Notes: a model not told the origin generated them from the letters alone. A DNA stretch of 64,000 bases from SAR202 cluster bacterium (GCA_022448725.1 JAKUTR010000011.1:1-64000); one strand, 5' to 3'. Counted from the first letter of the stretch, positions 7,942 through 16,557 are shown. Program-made: numbers and translations.

Positions 7942-10197
7942 CTAGAGCGTATGTTGGGTAAAGTAGTATAAGCCCAGACCAGCAGGGACTGCCACGGCCA
8001 CTACAAACGAGCTCAGTGCAGCCAGACGGGTAATACTCAGGCCTCGCTTGGTCGGCCACCTTCTCATCTGCTGAAGCTGCACCTCGCCACGTTTATCAAC
8101 GTATATTTCGACCTGGCCTGTGTCAGCATCACCAGTGTCAATCGCATGAAACTCCAGAACGACTTTGTAATAGTCCGACGAAGTGACGATGTTCTCAATC
8201 TCCCATGCAATTTCGTTCGTGCCTAGCCGACGTCGGTAACGAGCTATGTCGTTTCTCGCATAGGTGAGGGCTACAATCTCAGCTGCACTCGCTGACACGT
8301 CAGTACGGCCTGATTCAACAATCGGACGTACACTCTCCATCGCTATAGAAGTTTCAGTCGGCGAATCCGTTCGAGGGTTCGGGGCCGACCACGGGGAGTT
8401 CATTACAGGTTCGCCAAGTAGAGTCTGGCTAAACGTTTGGACCAGGTAGCCGTGTATCCGTGTCAACGCTCGTATAGTAACTAACACGAATGCGAGCAGG
8501 ATGATAACCGGCACTGGAACAGCTAGGGCACCAAGCGAAAGTAGCTCTGCTACAAACGGGATCGACCAAAGTCCACCGATGGCCAATAGAAGGATCATCA
8601 CCGAATCGCGGATTATGTTTCTGAGGGTCGGCTGTGCCCATATCTTTGAAGAGTTTTTCTCCCGGCTCACGAGCACAGCGCTTATATCCTCAGCAGCAAG
8701 TCGAAGACTTCGCCAAATTGCGAGGCCAGAAGGAAAACACAGAGCAAGTGTCGCCAGTCCGATTCCGCTACCTACGATATCCGCCTGAACGCCTGCAAAA
8801 TTCGCTATCGCTGGAGTGAACCTGATTGCAAACGTTCCAGTCCCAATCAGTACAATCACTATGATCACGTTGATCAGAATATTGATTCCAGAGCGTCGCA
8901 CGCGCGAAGAAAACTCGCTGTCGAAGGTGAACCCTCCTTTAAAAGATTGCAACTCAAATGACATGCTCGCGATATAGGTCTGTAGCAGAGGGGGAACTAT
9001 CCGTGAGATTAAGTCGCCGACCCGGCGATGTGACCTCACAACGTATGGGTAGAGAGCTGTGTTAAGAGCAGTGGCTCCGGCTAGGACTTGATAAGAGGCA
9101 GCAGCGATAGCGTTATGCTCAACGCCGACTTTCATCATCGCCAGCGAGAACTCTCCCATCTGTGGCATACTCGTCCCAACCTGAACTGGCACTCTCCCGG
9201 GCTGACCCGCCACAAATGTACCAATGGTATTTGCAGCAGTCTTACCAACCATAAAGACTACTGTGATCACGAGAGCAGATACCAGATGCTCCTTAATTAC
9301 GAAAATGTCGATCAGCATGCCAATGGACACAAAGAAGAGTGCACCAAAGACATCTCGGACTGGAGCAAGGATTTTCTCGACCTCGTGTGCTTCATCTGTA
9401 TCACCAATGACCGTCCCAATAAGAAATGCACCTGCTGCAGCTGAAATTCCTAGAATCTCTCCCGTCAAGGCAAGTGTGAAACAGAGAGCAAGTGCAGACA
9501 GCAGCAAGGTCTCCTCGGACTTAAACTGGGCCACAAAACTGATTATCCGTGGGACGAAGATAGCACCTAGCGTGAGGGAAGCCAGTGCGAATATCGCAAG
9601 TTTAGTTACAAGTGGGCCAATATCAGCAAGTGATGCGGCTCCTGTGGAAGCAACACCGGAAAGCAAAGTTAGAAGCAGCACGGCTGCAAAATCCTCTACT
9701 ACCAAGATCCCTACTATTAAGCGACCTGCTGACGAACTTAACCTGCCCGAGTCTCTCAGAACCTTAACTAGGATCGCTGAGCTACTAATTGAGATTGCAG
9801 CTCCCAAGAAGATCGAATCCATCGGCTCCCAGCCTAAGATACGCCCAAGCTGATAGCCGATGGTCAGCATGATGATCATCTCCATCGAACCAACTAACAG
9901 CACGACGAGGCCTACCTGCCGAATACGTCGCCAGCCAAACTCTAAGCCAAGACCAAATAGCAAAAGTACCAACCCGAGGTCGGCAAGGAGACGAACACTC
10001 TCGGTATTTGTAACGGGCGAGTGCGCAAACGTAAATGGCCCCACCAATAACCCGGCGATTAGGTAGCCAAGTATGGGGGGCTGGTTTAGTTTACGAAAGA
10101 CTACTACTGCAATTCCGGCAACTGCCATAATTATGGCGAAGTCGCTGAGGAAGCCAACCTGGCTTAATTCTACTGCTTGTCCTATTGCTTCCGGCAA
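7942..10197 (-). CDS. CPA2-family monovalent cation:proton antiporter
   Basis: A 751-residue membrane protein. The first ~390 residues are a Kef/CPA2 exchanger domain with about 12 helices, containing NQPPILGYLIAGLLVGP near residue 40 and the ion-binding region AAAGAFLIG around 260. Residues 390-600 add further hydrophobic segments rather than the RCK/TrkA-N domain usual in KefB/C, and the last ~150 residues are a soluble, charged tail with a final hydrophobic segment. Family members exchange Na+ or K+ for H+ in the cytoplasmic membrane. The start is TTG 10197; a later start would cut the first helix. Lack of RCK suggests regulation differs from the glutathione-gated Kef systems. Confidence 0.85.
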   Translation of the reverse strand: MPEAIGQAVELSQVGFLSDFAIIMAVAGIAVVVFRKLNQPPILGYLIAGLLVGPFTFAHSPVTNTESVRLLADLGLVLLLFGLGLEFGWRRIRQVGLVVLLVGSMEMIIMLTIGYQLGRILGWEPMDSIFLGAAISISSSAILVKVLRDSGRLSSSAGRLIVGILVVEDFAAVLLLTLLSGVASTGAASLADIGPLVTKLAIFALASLTLGAIFVPRIISFVAQFKSEETLLLSALALCFTLALTGEILGISAAAGAFLIGTVIGDTDEAHEVEKILAPVRDVFGALFFVSIGMLIDIFVIKEHLVSALVITVVFMVGKTAANTIGTFVAGQPGRVPVQVGTSMPQMGEFSLAMMKVGVEHNAIAAASYQVLAGATALNTALYPYVVRSHRRVGDLISRIVPPLLQTYIASMSFELQSFKGGFTFDSEFSSRVRRSGINILINVIIVIVLIGTGTFAIRFTPAIANFAGVQADIVGSGIGLATLALCFPSGLAIWRSLRLAAEDISAVLVSREKNSSKIWAQPTLRNIIRDSVMILLLAIGGLWSIPFVAELLSLGALAVPVPVIILLAFVLVTIRALTRIHGYLVQTFSQTLLGEPVMNSPWSAPNPRTDSPTETSIAMESVRPIVESGRTDVSASAAEIVALTYARNDIARYRRRLGTNEIAWEIENIVTSSDYYKVVLEFHAIDTGDADTGQVEIYVDKRGEVQLQQMRRWPTKRGLSITRLAALSSFVVAVAVPAGLGLYYFTQHTL

Positions 10198-10313
10198 GGT
10201 TACCGTAAATAGTGGAGTCCGAATATATAACTACTTAAGCCCCATCATCACTAGGAGTCGCCTTCTAAATCCAGTAGAATCAGGTCCTTTTTTAGACGTT
10301 TCTTTTACAATTC

Positions 10314-10805
10314 CTATGCCGGCCACTTGGTCACTTTTCCGTCTGGGTCAAGAAAATCTATGTGAGGCTCGCCATCTTTATCCACCGTTATGGCCACTCG
10401 GTCACTTCCTCTTCCATCCATTATCACCAACCCCGGCTGTCCGGCCTCGTCGACTTCTAGGGTAATACGGGCTTCCCCATAAGGTCCGGTGAAATCGATT
10501 GCTGAAGCTCCGTCGTCCCCCGTCCCAAGAGCCACCCTGGGCTCCCCTGCGGTGTCATATAGCACAACAGCAGGAGAACCATCCGCGTCAAGGTCCACAG
10601 AGACCCTAACGGTCCCTCTCTCATCAAACATACTTACCCCAGAGGTCCCAACGCCGTCGTTTACCCCTATCCCAAGAGAGGGGATTCCCTCTCGATTGAG
10701 GAATGTCAAACTTGTTTCGCCATCCACCGTAGACAGGCTGGCGCGAGTGTGTCCTTCGTCATCCACTAGATCCAACCGTTTAGTCCGAATAACATCGTCA
10801 GGCAT
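10314..10805 (-). CDS. Unknown protein of seven ~23-residue tandem repeats
   Basis: A 163-residue protein I cannot assign. Almost the whole chain is a tandem array of ~23-residue units with the consensus x-hydrophobic-x-L-x-D-x-x-G-x-x-R-V-x-L-x-V-D-x-D-G-x-P; examples are FDERGTVRVSVDLDADGSP and MDGRGSDRVAITVDKDGEP. The strict alternation of beta-branched residues with DG/DxxG turns suggests a stacked beta structure (beta-helix or beta-roll). There is no signal peptide or membrane segment, and the chain is acidic. The start is ATG 10805 with a strong GGAGGGG upstream. Similar short DG-repeat proteins occur as hypotheticals in environmental bacteria as far as I know; the function is open. Confidence 0.7.
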   Translation of the reverse strand: MPDDVIRTKRLDLVDDEGHTRASLSTVDGETSLTFLNREGIPSLGIGVNDGVGTSGVSMFDERGTVRVSVDLDADGSPAVVLYDTAGEPRVALGTGDDGASAIDFTGPYGEARITLEVDEAGQPGLVIMDGRGSDRVAITVDKDGEPHIDFLDPDGKVTKWPA

Positions 10806-10894
10806 CTAGCCCCTCCATGGATTAAGTATGGTGATCTTTATCTGTCGCTCAGTAGTTACAATTGTCGAGGCAAGCTCCAGTTAGATAAGACAAT

Positions 10895-11809
10895 CTAACT
10901 TCCCCGGCTAGCGCGCGGGTGGGAGGATAGGTAAACCTCCCTGGCCTTGTTACGAGTAACATGCGTGTAAATTTGGGTGACCGCCGGGCTTGCGTGGCCT
11001 AATAACTCTTGGACCACCCGCAGCTCCGCACCACCATCGAGTAAGTGCGTAGCAAAAGAGTGTCGTAGTGTATGAGGGTGGACATCGGCTCGCAGTCCAG
11101 CCTTTGATGCATACTTACGAACCAACCGTTGAATGCTGCGCTGGGTGAGCCTGCCTCCCTTTCTATTAAGGAAAAGGGGCACACCATTCACCGAGCGACT
11201 AAGCCTGGGTCTCACGTCAAGCAGATAACGAGTAAGCCATTGGCGGCCCGTCTCACCTACAAGAACTGCTCTCTCCTTCGACCCTTTACCCCGTACCCGC
11301 ATCTCTCGCGTCTGGAGATTTACATCTGACACGTTGAGGTTATGGGCCTCGCTGACGCGGATACCTGCAGCGTAAAGAATTTCCAATATCGCGCGGTCCC
11401 GGATACCCAGTTCTGAAGATGTATCGGGTGCTTCTAGTAGTTGCTCTACCTCTAATTCAGAAAGGAAGCGCGGCAGCCGTGATTCCCGTTTCATCGTTCC
11501 TCGTGTTGGTAGTGGGTCCTTTTCTATGACACCTTCACGTAGCAGCCAGCCTATGAACGTCCGCAGGACACTCAACTTACGTACGATACTTGATTTGGCA
11601 TACCCTGCATCTACAAGCCATGCTAGGTACGCACGGAGCATGTTTCTGTCAAGTTCTCGGTGGTGATCAATCGACCGCTCTTCCATAAATTCAGTCAGCG
11701 GCCTCAGGTCAGTACTGTAGTTACGAATCGTCAATGCGGCCAAATTCTTTTCGGCCGAGAGGTGATTCTCAAACCGCGCCTTGAGATCCTGCCACCCGTC
11801 GTTAGTCAT
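10895..11809 (-). CDS. Tyrosine recombinase XerC/XerD-like
   Basis: A 304-residue site-specific recombinase, the normal length for XerC/XerD. The N-terminal SAM-like core-binding domain spans about 1-95. The catalytic set is complete: Arg151 (AGIRVSE), the beta-hairpin Lys near 178 (GKGSKER), His246-x-x-Arg249 (PHTLRH), His272 (LLGHASP) and the nucleophile Tyr281 (IYTHV). Xer proteins resolve chromosome dimers at dif near the replication terminus. Without integrase flanking features or attachment repeats I favour the housekeeping role over a mobile-element integrase. Whether it is XerC or XerD cannot be decided from the sequence alone. Confidence 0.9.
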   Translation of the reverse strand: MTNDGWQDLKARFENHLSAEKNLAALTIRNYSTDLRPLTEFMEERSIDHHRELDRNMLRAYLAWLVDAGYAKSSIVRKLSVLRTFIGWLLREGVIEKDPLPTRGTMKRESRLPRFLSELEVEQLLEAPDTSSELGIRDRAILEILYAAGIRVSEAHNLNVSDVNLQTREMRVRGKGSKERAVLVGETGRQWLTRYLLDVRPRLSRSVNGVPLFLNRKGGRLTQRSIQRLVRKYASKAGLRADVHPHTLRHSFATHLLDGGAELRVVQELLGHASPAVTQIYTHVTRNKAREVYLSSHPRASRGS

Positions 11810-11920
11810 ACCGTCATGTTATCCGCGCATTCCTTCTATTACACATCTGTTTTGGGTCTCGTTAAATGCAAATTCTAGTAAGGCCCATGGACTCGTTAGG
11901 CCTGAGGCCCCAAGAGCTTC

Positions 11921-11950
11921 TTGCGCTTGCAATGCACCCGAGGCTATGAT
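11921..11950 (+). promoter_or_regulatory. Possible sigma70 promoter for the sulfatase gene
   Basis: TTGCGC (11921-11926) and TATGAT (11945-11950) are separated by 18 bp. The expected transcription start is about 11957, only some 14 bases before ATG 11971, and no Shine-Dalgarno is visible there, so the message would have a very short leader. Confidence 0.35.
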
Positions 11951-11970
11951 TCTGTCCTTCGCCACTACAA

Positions 11971-13464
11971 ATGAGTGCACCATTGTCCAACACCTCTACA
12001 CAGCCCAACATCGTTTTCCTTTTCCCAGACCAAATGAGAGCCGATTTTTTGAGTTGTTACGGAGCGGATTTTATCGAGACTCCAAATATCGACTCCCTTG
12101 CCCAAAACGGAACTCTCTATCGCAACGCTTATTCGGCCTCTCCAATTTGTGTTCCTGCTCGAACAGCACTTCTGACGGGCATGAACGCCGTCAGAAATGG
12201 CGTAACCGATAATGATCATTCGATCCGAGGTGATTACAACGATGTAGGCATCCGGACATGGCCACAGTTGCTCGCTGATGAGGGTTACTACACTGCAGCT
12301 ATCGGCAAGATGCATTTCTACCCCTGGGACTCTCGTCACGGATTCCAGTACAGGGTTATCGCGGAGGACAAGAGGTGGCTCCATATACGAGACGATTATT
12401 ATCACTACCTACACAACCGGGGCTTACGCAAATTCCATGGCAGCGAGCATGATGGATACGTGCTGAACAAGGGCGCGATCATAAATCGACTTAGTTGGGA
12501 AGACACCGTGGACCGTTTCGTCGGCAGAGAAGCCGTAAACTTCATTGAGCGTCATGGCTCCGAGGGCCCATTCGCCATGATGGTGGGCTTCCCCGGCCCT
12601 CATTGCCCTTACGACCCAGCCCCTGACTTTCCAGAAACCTTTGACCCAGAGTGTATGCCAGCGTCGATTCCTTCAGTGGCAGGAAATGCTCCAGGGGTTC
12701 TCGAATACAGCATCAACCTAAACCGAGGAGAATGGAATGGTATTGATTACACCGATTTTCCTGAAACTGCGAAACGTAAAATTCGGGCACACTACGCGGC
12801 TCTCGTAAAGGCTATCGACTACGAGGTTGGGCAGATTGTGCAGGCCCTCCATGATCAGGGCCTGTTGGACAATACCCTGATTATTCTTTCATCTGACCAT
12901 GCTGACTACCTTGGGGACCATGACCTTATCGGTAAGACTTCTTTCTACGAGACGTGTATGCGCATACCTATGATCGTTCAAGGGCCCGGTATTCCTTCAG
13001 GCCATACCGTTGATGGCTTGGTTGAGTTGCGCGATGTAACTACGACTATTCTGAGTGCAACTGGAGTTTCAACTCCTGCTCACATGGACTCGAGACCTCT
13101 CCCTTACGTTGGCCTAACAGACGAACCGCCACGAGAGAATATTTTTGGCATGTTGACCATCGGGTGGATGAACTACGACGGGCGCTGGAAGCTTTGCCGC
13201 TATGAGAACGGTGATGCGACCCTTTTTGACCTTCAGGCTGACCCGACCGAGCAGGTAAACCTCGTGGCCGACCCTTCAAACGCCAGCGTAGTAAGCCGTC
13301 TCGACAAAGAATTGTCACAGGAGATCATGAAGTCATTGAGATATGTTGTACACGACCGTCTAGCTCAAGCTGGCAACATGTCGCAGGATCCTGGGTTTGG
13401 TCGCGAGGGATGGAAAGGCCCCTGGCCTAGTCTAATATCTGCGGTTGAAGATCACATCAGGTAA
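11971..13464 (+). CDS. Type I sulfatase (arylsulfatase/choline-sulfatase-like)
   Basis: A 497-residue sulfatase of the alkaline-phosphatase superfamily. It has the formylglycine motif CVPAR with Cys60 as the residue that would be oxidised (C-x-P-S/A-R type), the metal Asp in FPDQMRAD (residue 20), and the HAD/DH pairs SSDHADYLGDHDL (near 310) that complete the calcium site. Activation would need a formylglycine-generating enzyme, not seen in the window. There is no signal peptide, so it is probably cytoplasmic, as in choline or small-molecule sulfatases. It would release sulfate from organic sulfate esters. The converging neighbour is a MetE-like gene; no transporter is adjacent. Confidence 0.9.
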   Translation: MSAPLSNTSTQPNIVFLFPDQMRADFLSCYGADFIETPNIDSLAQNGTLYRNAYSASPICVPARTALLTGMNAVRNGVTDNDHSIRGDYNDVGIRTWPQLLADEGYYTAAIGKMHFYPWDSRHGFQYRVIAEDKRWLHIRDDYYHYLHNRGLRKFHGSEHDGYVLNKGAIINRLSWEDTVDRFVGREAVNFIERHGSEGPFAMMVGFPGPHCPYDPAPDFPETFDPECMPASIPSVAGNAPGVLEYSINLNRGEWNGIDYTDFPETAKRKIRAHYAALVKAIDYEVGQIVQALHDQGLLDNTLIILSSDHADYLGDHDLIGKTSFYETCMRIPMIVQGPGIPSGHTVDGLVELRDVTTTILSATGVSTPAHMDSRPLPYVGLTDEPPRENIFGMLTIGWMNYDGRWKLCRYENGDATLFDLQADPTEQVNLVADPSNASVVSRLDKELSQEIMKSLRYVVHDRLAQAGNMSQDPGFGREGWKGPWPSLISAVEDHIR

Positions 13465-13537
13465 CTGCAAGTCATTGAGAGTTCCTGCCAATACCGCTAA
13501 AAGCACGTCGCCTACCCATGCACCGCCCTCAACAGTT

Positions 13538-14599
13538 CTATGCTCTTAGTAATTCGGCTGCATAGGCCTCGTTACGTAGCTTGAGGTAAGCTTCATCAAG
13601 GGGAATGTCTGCAGCACTACCTGGAGCAAATCCGCAGTCAGGATGAAGTGTTATTCGCTGAGGGTCAACGTACCGCTCCGCCTGCCTAACACGCCCGGCA
13701 ATCACTTCAGGGCTATCCACCTGCTCACTGCGGCAGTCGACACAACCAAGACCAATGTCGAACCTCTCGTCTAGTTGTTTGAGGATCGCAAAGTCGCCCG
13801 CGGCCGGAATTGCAAATTCAAGCATGAGCATGTCGACATCTAGTTCGTTTAATGCGGGGAGTATCGGCCCATACCCGCCTTCTCCTACCCATCCGCCACG
13901 ACCTTTGTTTCTACGGCATAAGTGGACAGCTGTCCTTATCCCCTCCACTCCGTCCGTCACCCGGTTGAGAAGATCAACACAGTACCGTACCTCGTCTTCA
14001 GGATTTTCGTACTTAGACCGGACTTGGGAGTCCACGAAAAGACATAGAGAAGGATCGTCGAATTGCGCGATCGCTACTCCTTCGTCACGAAGAGCAACTA
14101 GCTCCTGACGTAGTATAGGCACCAACGCATCGGTGAAATCTCGGCGAGTGGGGTATGCATCTTGAGACACCTGTTCATCCCACATCCGTTCCCCGAGCAG
14201 GTAGGGCGAGGGAATCGCAACCTTCACCTTGTTGCTAGTATGTTTTTTGAGGAATCTCGCCTCGCTAGCAAGGAGTCCAGGATTTACGACCGCAAGATCA
14301 GAAACAGCTACGTGCCATGTCTGGCGCTGGCCCAACAGTTCTTTAATTGAAACCTCAAACCCACTACAAATATCTGCTATCACCCCAATGTAGGACTTGC
14401 GCCTCCACTCACCATCCGAGATCACATCAATTCCTGCCATCTCCTGCATCTGGACAACGTAGGGTATGGCCGAGTCCATCATCCGCTGGAACCTATCGAA
14501 AGAGTCTCCCCCCCTAGCCTGTTCCTCAATGATGTCCTTAACATATTGCGGCCGGGGCATAGATCCGACCACCGTTGTCGGGTACAGGTACTCCGTCAT
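13538..14599 (-). CDS. MetE C-terminal-like (cobalamin-independent methionine synthase-like) protein
   Basis: A 353-residue TIM-barrel protein of the UROD/MetE-like superfamily, equal to the catalytic half of methionine synthase without the N-terminal half. Zinc ligands are visible as His and Cys in VHLCRRN (near 245), Glu in LEFAIPA and Cys in LHPDCGFAPGS near the C-terminus; VGSMPRP starts the barrel. Such short proteins use diverse methyl donors, and some archaeal ones act on methylcobalamin; the donor here is unknown. A paralog is at 30598-31686. The start ATG 14599 overlaps the upstream nucleotidyltransferase stop by four bases, so the two are translationally coupled. Confidence 0.82.
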   Translation of the reverse strand: MTEYLYPTTVVGSMPRPQYVKDIIEEQARGGDSFDRFQRMMDSAIPYVVQMQEMAGIDVISDGEWRRKSYIGVIADICSGFEVSIKELLGQRQTWHVAVSDLAVVNPGLLASEARFLKKHTSNKVKVAIPSPYLLGERMWDEQVSQDAYPTRRDFTDALVPILRQELVALRDEGVAIAQFDDPSLCLFVDSQVRSKYENPEDEVRYCVDLLNRVTDGVEGIRTAVHLCRRNKGRGGWVGEGGYGPILPALNELDVDMLMLEFAIPAAGDFAILKQLDERFDIGLGCVDCRSEQVDSPEVIAGRVRQAERYVDPQRITLHPDCGFAPGSAADIPLDEAYLKLRNEAYAAELLRA

Positions 14600-15357
14600 T
14601 CAAACCTCATCCAGTCTGCTGTCGCTAGATGATAATCTTGGATTGTATCGATCTCGTGGTAATTACCAGGCACAGGGACACAGTGCACAGGAATACCAGC
14701 TTCTATCATTCGCTGTAGCTGATGAATCAAATAAGCCATCCTGAATGGCCTATCTTCATCTAGCATCTGGTCCAGATCGAATTGTTGGCGCAGATCGTCA
14801 TAGAACTCCATGAACTGAGCTGCACCCCGCGCCGTCATACGAATAAGGCCAGTGTATTCGCCGCTGGCTGCCTCGGATGGGATGTCTCGCGACACGCGGA
14901 CGACCTTGTCGTCGACACAGATCATTTTCTCTCCATCATCTTCAGGATGCTGACTCCGGAAGACGTACCTCTTTCGCCATTGGGTGTCCATTACGAGAGT
15001 GATATCGTGAGGAGAGCTACTCAGAGCTTCTACGGCGTCACTAAGGTATAGCGTGTCCGTGTATGTTGCGTAGAATCCATTCGCCATGTGGTCTCGGGCG
15101 GTCATCAGCGACAAAAGCATGTTGGTTTTTGCCCAATCCGAGTTCTCAACATATGTGAACTCGGGGTAAGCTCCCTGTACGACGTTCATCAGGTAACCGC
15201 CGATGAAGATAAACTTTCCTAGGCCTTCCGAACGAAACGCGTCAAGCGTCCAGTCGAGAATACGCCGCCCGCATACTTCGGTAAAACATTTGGGCTGTGT
15301 CTGTGTCATGGGCATGAGTCGCTGACCGCGACCTGCCCCCATTAAAATAACCTTCAT
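14596..15357 (-). CDS. Sugar-phosphate nucleotidyltransferase (NTP_transferase family)
   Basis: A 253-residue GT-A-fold nucleotidyltransferase. The N-terminus MKVILMGAGRGQRL is the pyrophosphorylase loop G-x-G-x-R-L (one residue of the usual GxGTR pattern differs), then PKCFTEVCGR supplies the conserved Lys. It ends with a Glu-Ile-Asp block (HEIDTIQDY) typical of choline-phosphate or sugar-phosphate cytidylyl/nucleotidyltransferases such as LicC. I place the start at ATG 15357 rather than further upstream, because a good promoter's -10 element lies at 15365-15370 and would make the mRNA effectively leaderless. It overlaps the MetE-like gene. The substrate is unknown. Confidence 0.8.
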   Translation of the reverse strand: MKVILMGAGRGQRLMPMTQTQPKCFTEVCGRRILDWTLDAFRSEGLGKFIFIGGYLMNVVQGAYPEFTYVENSDWAKTNMLLSLMTARDHMANGFYATYTDTLYLSDAVEALSSSPHDITLVMDTQWRKRYVFRSQHPEDDGEKMICVDDKVVRVSRDIPSEAASGEYTGLIRMTARGAAQFMEFYDDLRQQFDLDQMLDEDRPFRMAYLIHQLQRMIEAGIPVHCVPVPGNYHEIDTIQDYHLATADWMRFE

Positions 15358-15364
15358 ACATTCC

Positions 15365-15392
15365 ATTGTATTGACCATAGGTTGAGTGTCAA
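15365..15392 (-). promoter_or_regulatory. Strong sigma70-type promoter, probably leaderless mRNA
   Basis: On the minus strand TTGACA (15392-15387) and TACAAT (15370-15365) are 16 bp apart. Transcription would start within a base or two of ATG 15357, which decides the start of the nucleotidyltransferase gene. Confidence 0.6.
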
Positions 15393-15405
15393 CGTTGCCT
15401 GCCCG

Positions 15406-15435
15406 TTGATCAAGGTGCGCAGCAACCCATACAAT
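15406..15435 (+). promoter_or_regulatory. Sigma70-type promoter for the aroQ-efp-xseAB genes
   Basis: TTGATC (15406-15411) and TACAAT (15430-15435) are 18 bp apart, facing away from the promoter of the nucleotidyltransferase. The leader would be about 32 bases, with GAGG eight bases before the GTG start of aroQ. Confidence 0.5.
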
Positions 15436-15473
15436 AGATGTCGTCAGGTATCCTTTGAATAGAGGACTCTACA

Positions 15474-15911
15474 GTGAAGATTCTAATCATCAACGGGCCA
15501 AATCTAAATAATCTCGGGAAACGTGACCCCGCTCTGTACGGAGCCGGCACACTCGCAGATATTGAAAAGCGAGTAGCCGTGCTCGCCGAGGAGTTAGGGG
15601 TAGAAGTTGCTTTCTTCCAGTCCAACCACGAGGGATCCATCGTGGACTTCATACAAGAGTCTGCCCCGGGTGCTGACGGTGTTGCTATCAACCCGGGGGC
15701 ATTGACTCACTATGGTGTTTCGCTGCGGGATGCCCTCCAAGACTCGAAGTTACCATTCGTGGAAGTTCACATTTCGAACATACATGCCCGAGAAGAGTTT
15801 CGTCATCGCTCCGTTCTAGTAGACATAGCCGCAGGCCAAATTGCCGGCCTGGGATTAAACGGCTATCTGTACGCACTTGACTACCTCGCGGGAATTTTAA
15901 AGAGTTCGTAG
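15474..15911 (+). CDS. aroQ: 3-dehydroquinate dehydratase, type II
   Basis: A 145-residue enzyme of the shikimate pathway that converts 3-dehydroquinate to 3-dehydroshikimate, forming a dodecamer in the cytoplasm. All type II blocks are present: NGPNLNNLGKRDP at the N-terminus with the catalytic Tyr in ALYG, FFQSNHEGS, the NPGALTHYG loop, and EVHISNIHAREEFRH with the active-site His. The start is GTG 15474, preceded by GAGG. It is the first gene of a rightward run and efp follows after nine bases, an arrangement seen in many bacteria. Confidence 0.95.
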   Translation: MKILIINGPNLNNLGKRDPALYGAGTLADIEKRVAVLAEELGVEVAFFQSNHEGSIVDFIQESAPGADGVAINPGALTHYGVSLRDALQDSKLPFVEVHISNIHAREEFRHRSVLVDIAAGQIAGLGLNGYLYALDYLAGILKSS

Positions 15912-15920
15912 GAGCTAGTC

Positions 15921-16484
15921 ATGACGCTAGGATACGGAGAGTTGAAAAAGGGGATGCCAATCGACCTCGATGGCGAACCCCACGTCGTAGTTGACTACGA
16001 ACGAACAAAGATGCAGCAAAGGGCTCCTGTGATGCGTATCCGGTTTCGTGCACTTAGAACCGGGCGTGTGGTAGATCGAACTTTCAATGGCTACGACGTC
16101 AAATTCACCTTAGCGTCGGTGGATCGACGGCATGCTGAATATATATACGAGGACGGTCATCTCTATTACTTTATGGACCAAACGACCTTTGAGCAGTTCC
16201 CTCTCTCGAAAGACCAACTCATCGACCAGTTGCCATACTTGGTTGAACAACTAGCTGTTGAAATAATCATGTATGAGGAGCACCCTATCGCAATCGATAT
16301 CCCCTTAAATGTGAACTTGGCAGTTACAGAAACAGATCCGGGCTTCAAGGGTGACACCGCGACTGGTGGCAGCAAGCCTGCAACTACCCAAACCGGCCTT
16401 GTTGTGCAAGTCCCTCTATTCGTCAACATTGGGGAGACTATCAAGGTAGACACTCGAACAGGAGATTACGTATCAAGAGTTTAG
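15921..16484 (+). CDS. efp: Translation elongation factor P with an unusual tip loop
   Basis: A 187-residue EF-P with its three beta domains; the C-terminal signature GLVVQVPLFVNIGE...IKVDTRTGDYVSRV is canonical. EF-P enters the ribosomal E site and relieves stalling at proline runs. In typical EF-Ps the domain I loop reads KPGKG, with Lys34 (or Arg) modified; here the aligned residues read KMQQRAP, so the Pro-Gly pair and the modified Lys are absent, with Gln in that position and Arg next to it. I have a memory of similar loops in Chloroflexota but cannot verify it. None of EpmA/B, EarP or YmfI homologs are nearby. ATG 15921 lies nine bases after aroQ. Confidence 0.95.
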   Translation: MTLGYGELKKGMPIDLDGEPHVVVDYERTKMQQRAPVMRIRFRALRTGRVVDRTFNGYDVKFTLASVDRRHAEYIYEDGHLYYFMDQTTFEQFPLSKDQLIDQLPYLVEQLAVEIIMYEEHPIAIDIPLNVNLAVTETDPGFKGDTATGGSKPATTQTGLVVQVPLFVNIGETIKVDTRTGDYVSRV

Positions 16485-16557
16485 TAGCCGGATCTGTTAG
16501 CCGTCTGATCTTGAACAGGATTACAAGATTCGTCCCTGAGCCCTAGGATCCCGAACA

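Noticed and set aside
9224-9853. Opposite-strand ORF of 209 codons in the antiporter
   Set aside because: Low-complexity translation of the complementary strand of a well-supported gene.
10895-11809. Xer gene as a phage or island integrase
   Set aside because: No attachment repeats, tRNA target or mobile genes nearby; length and motifs fit housekeeping Xer.
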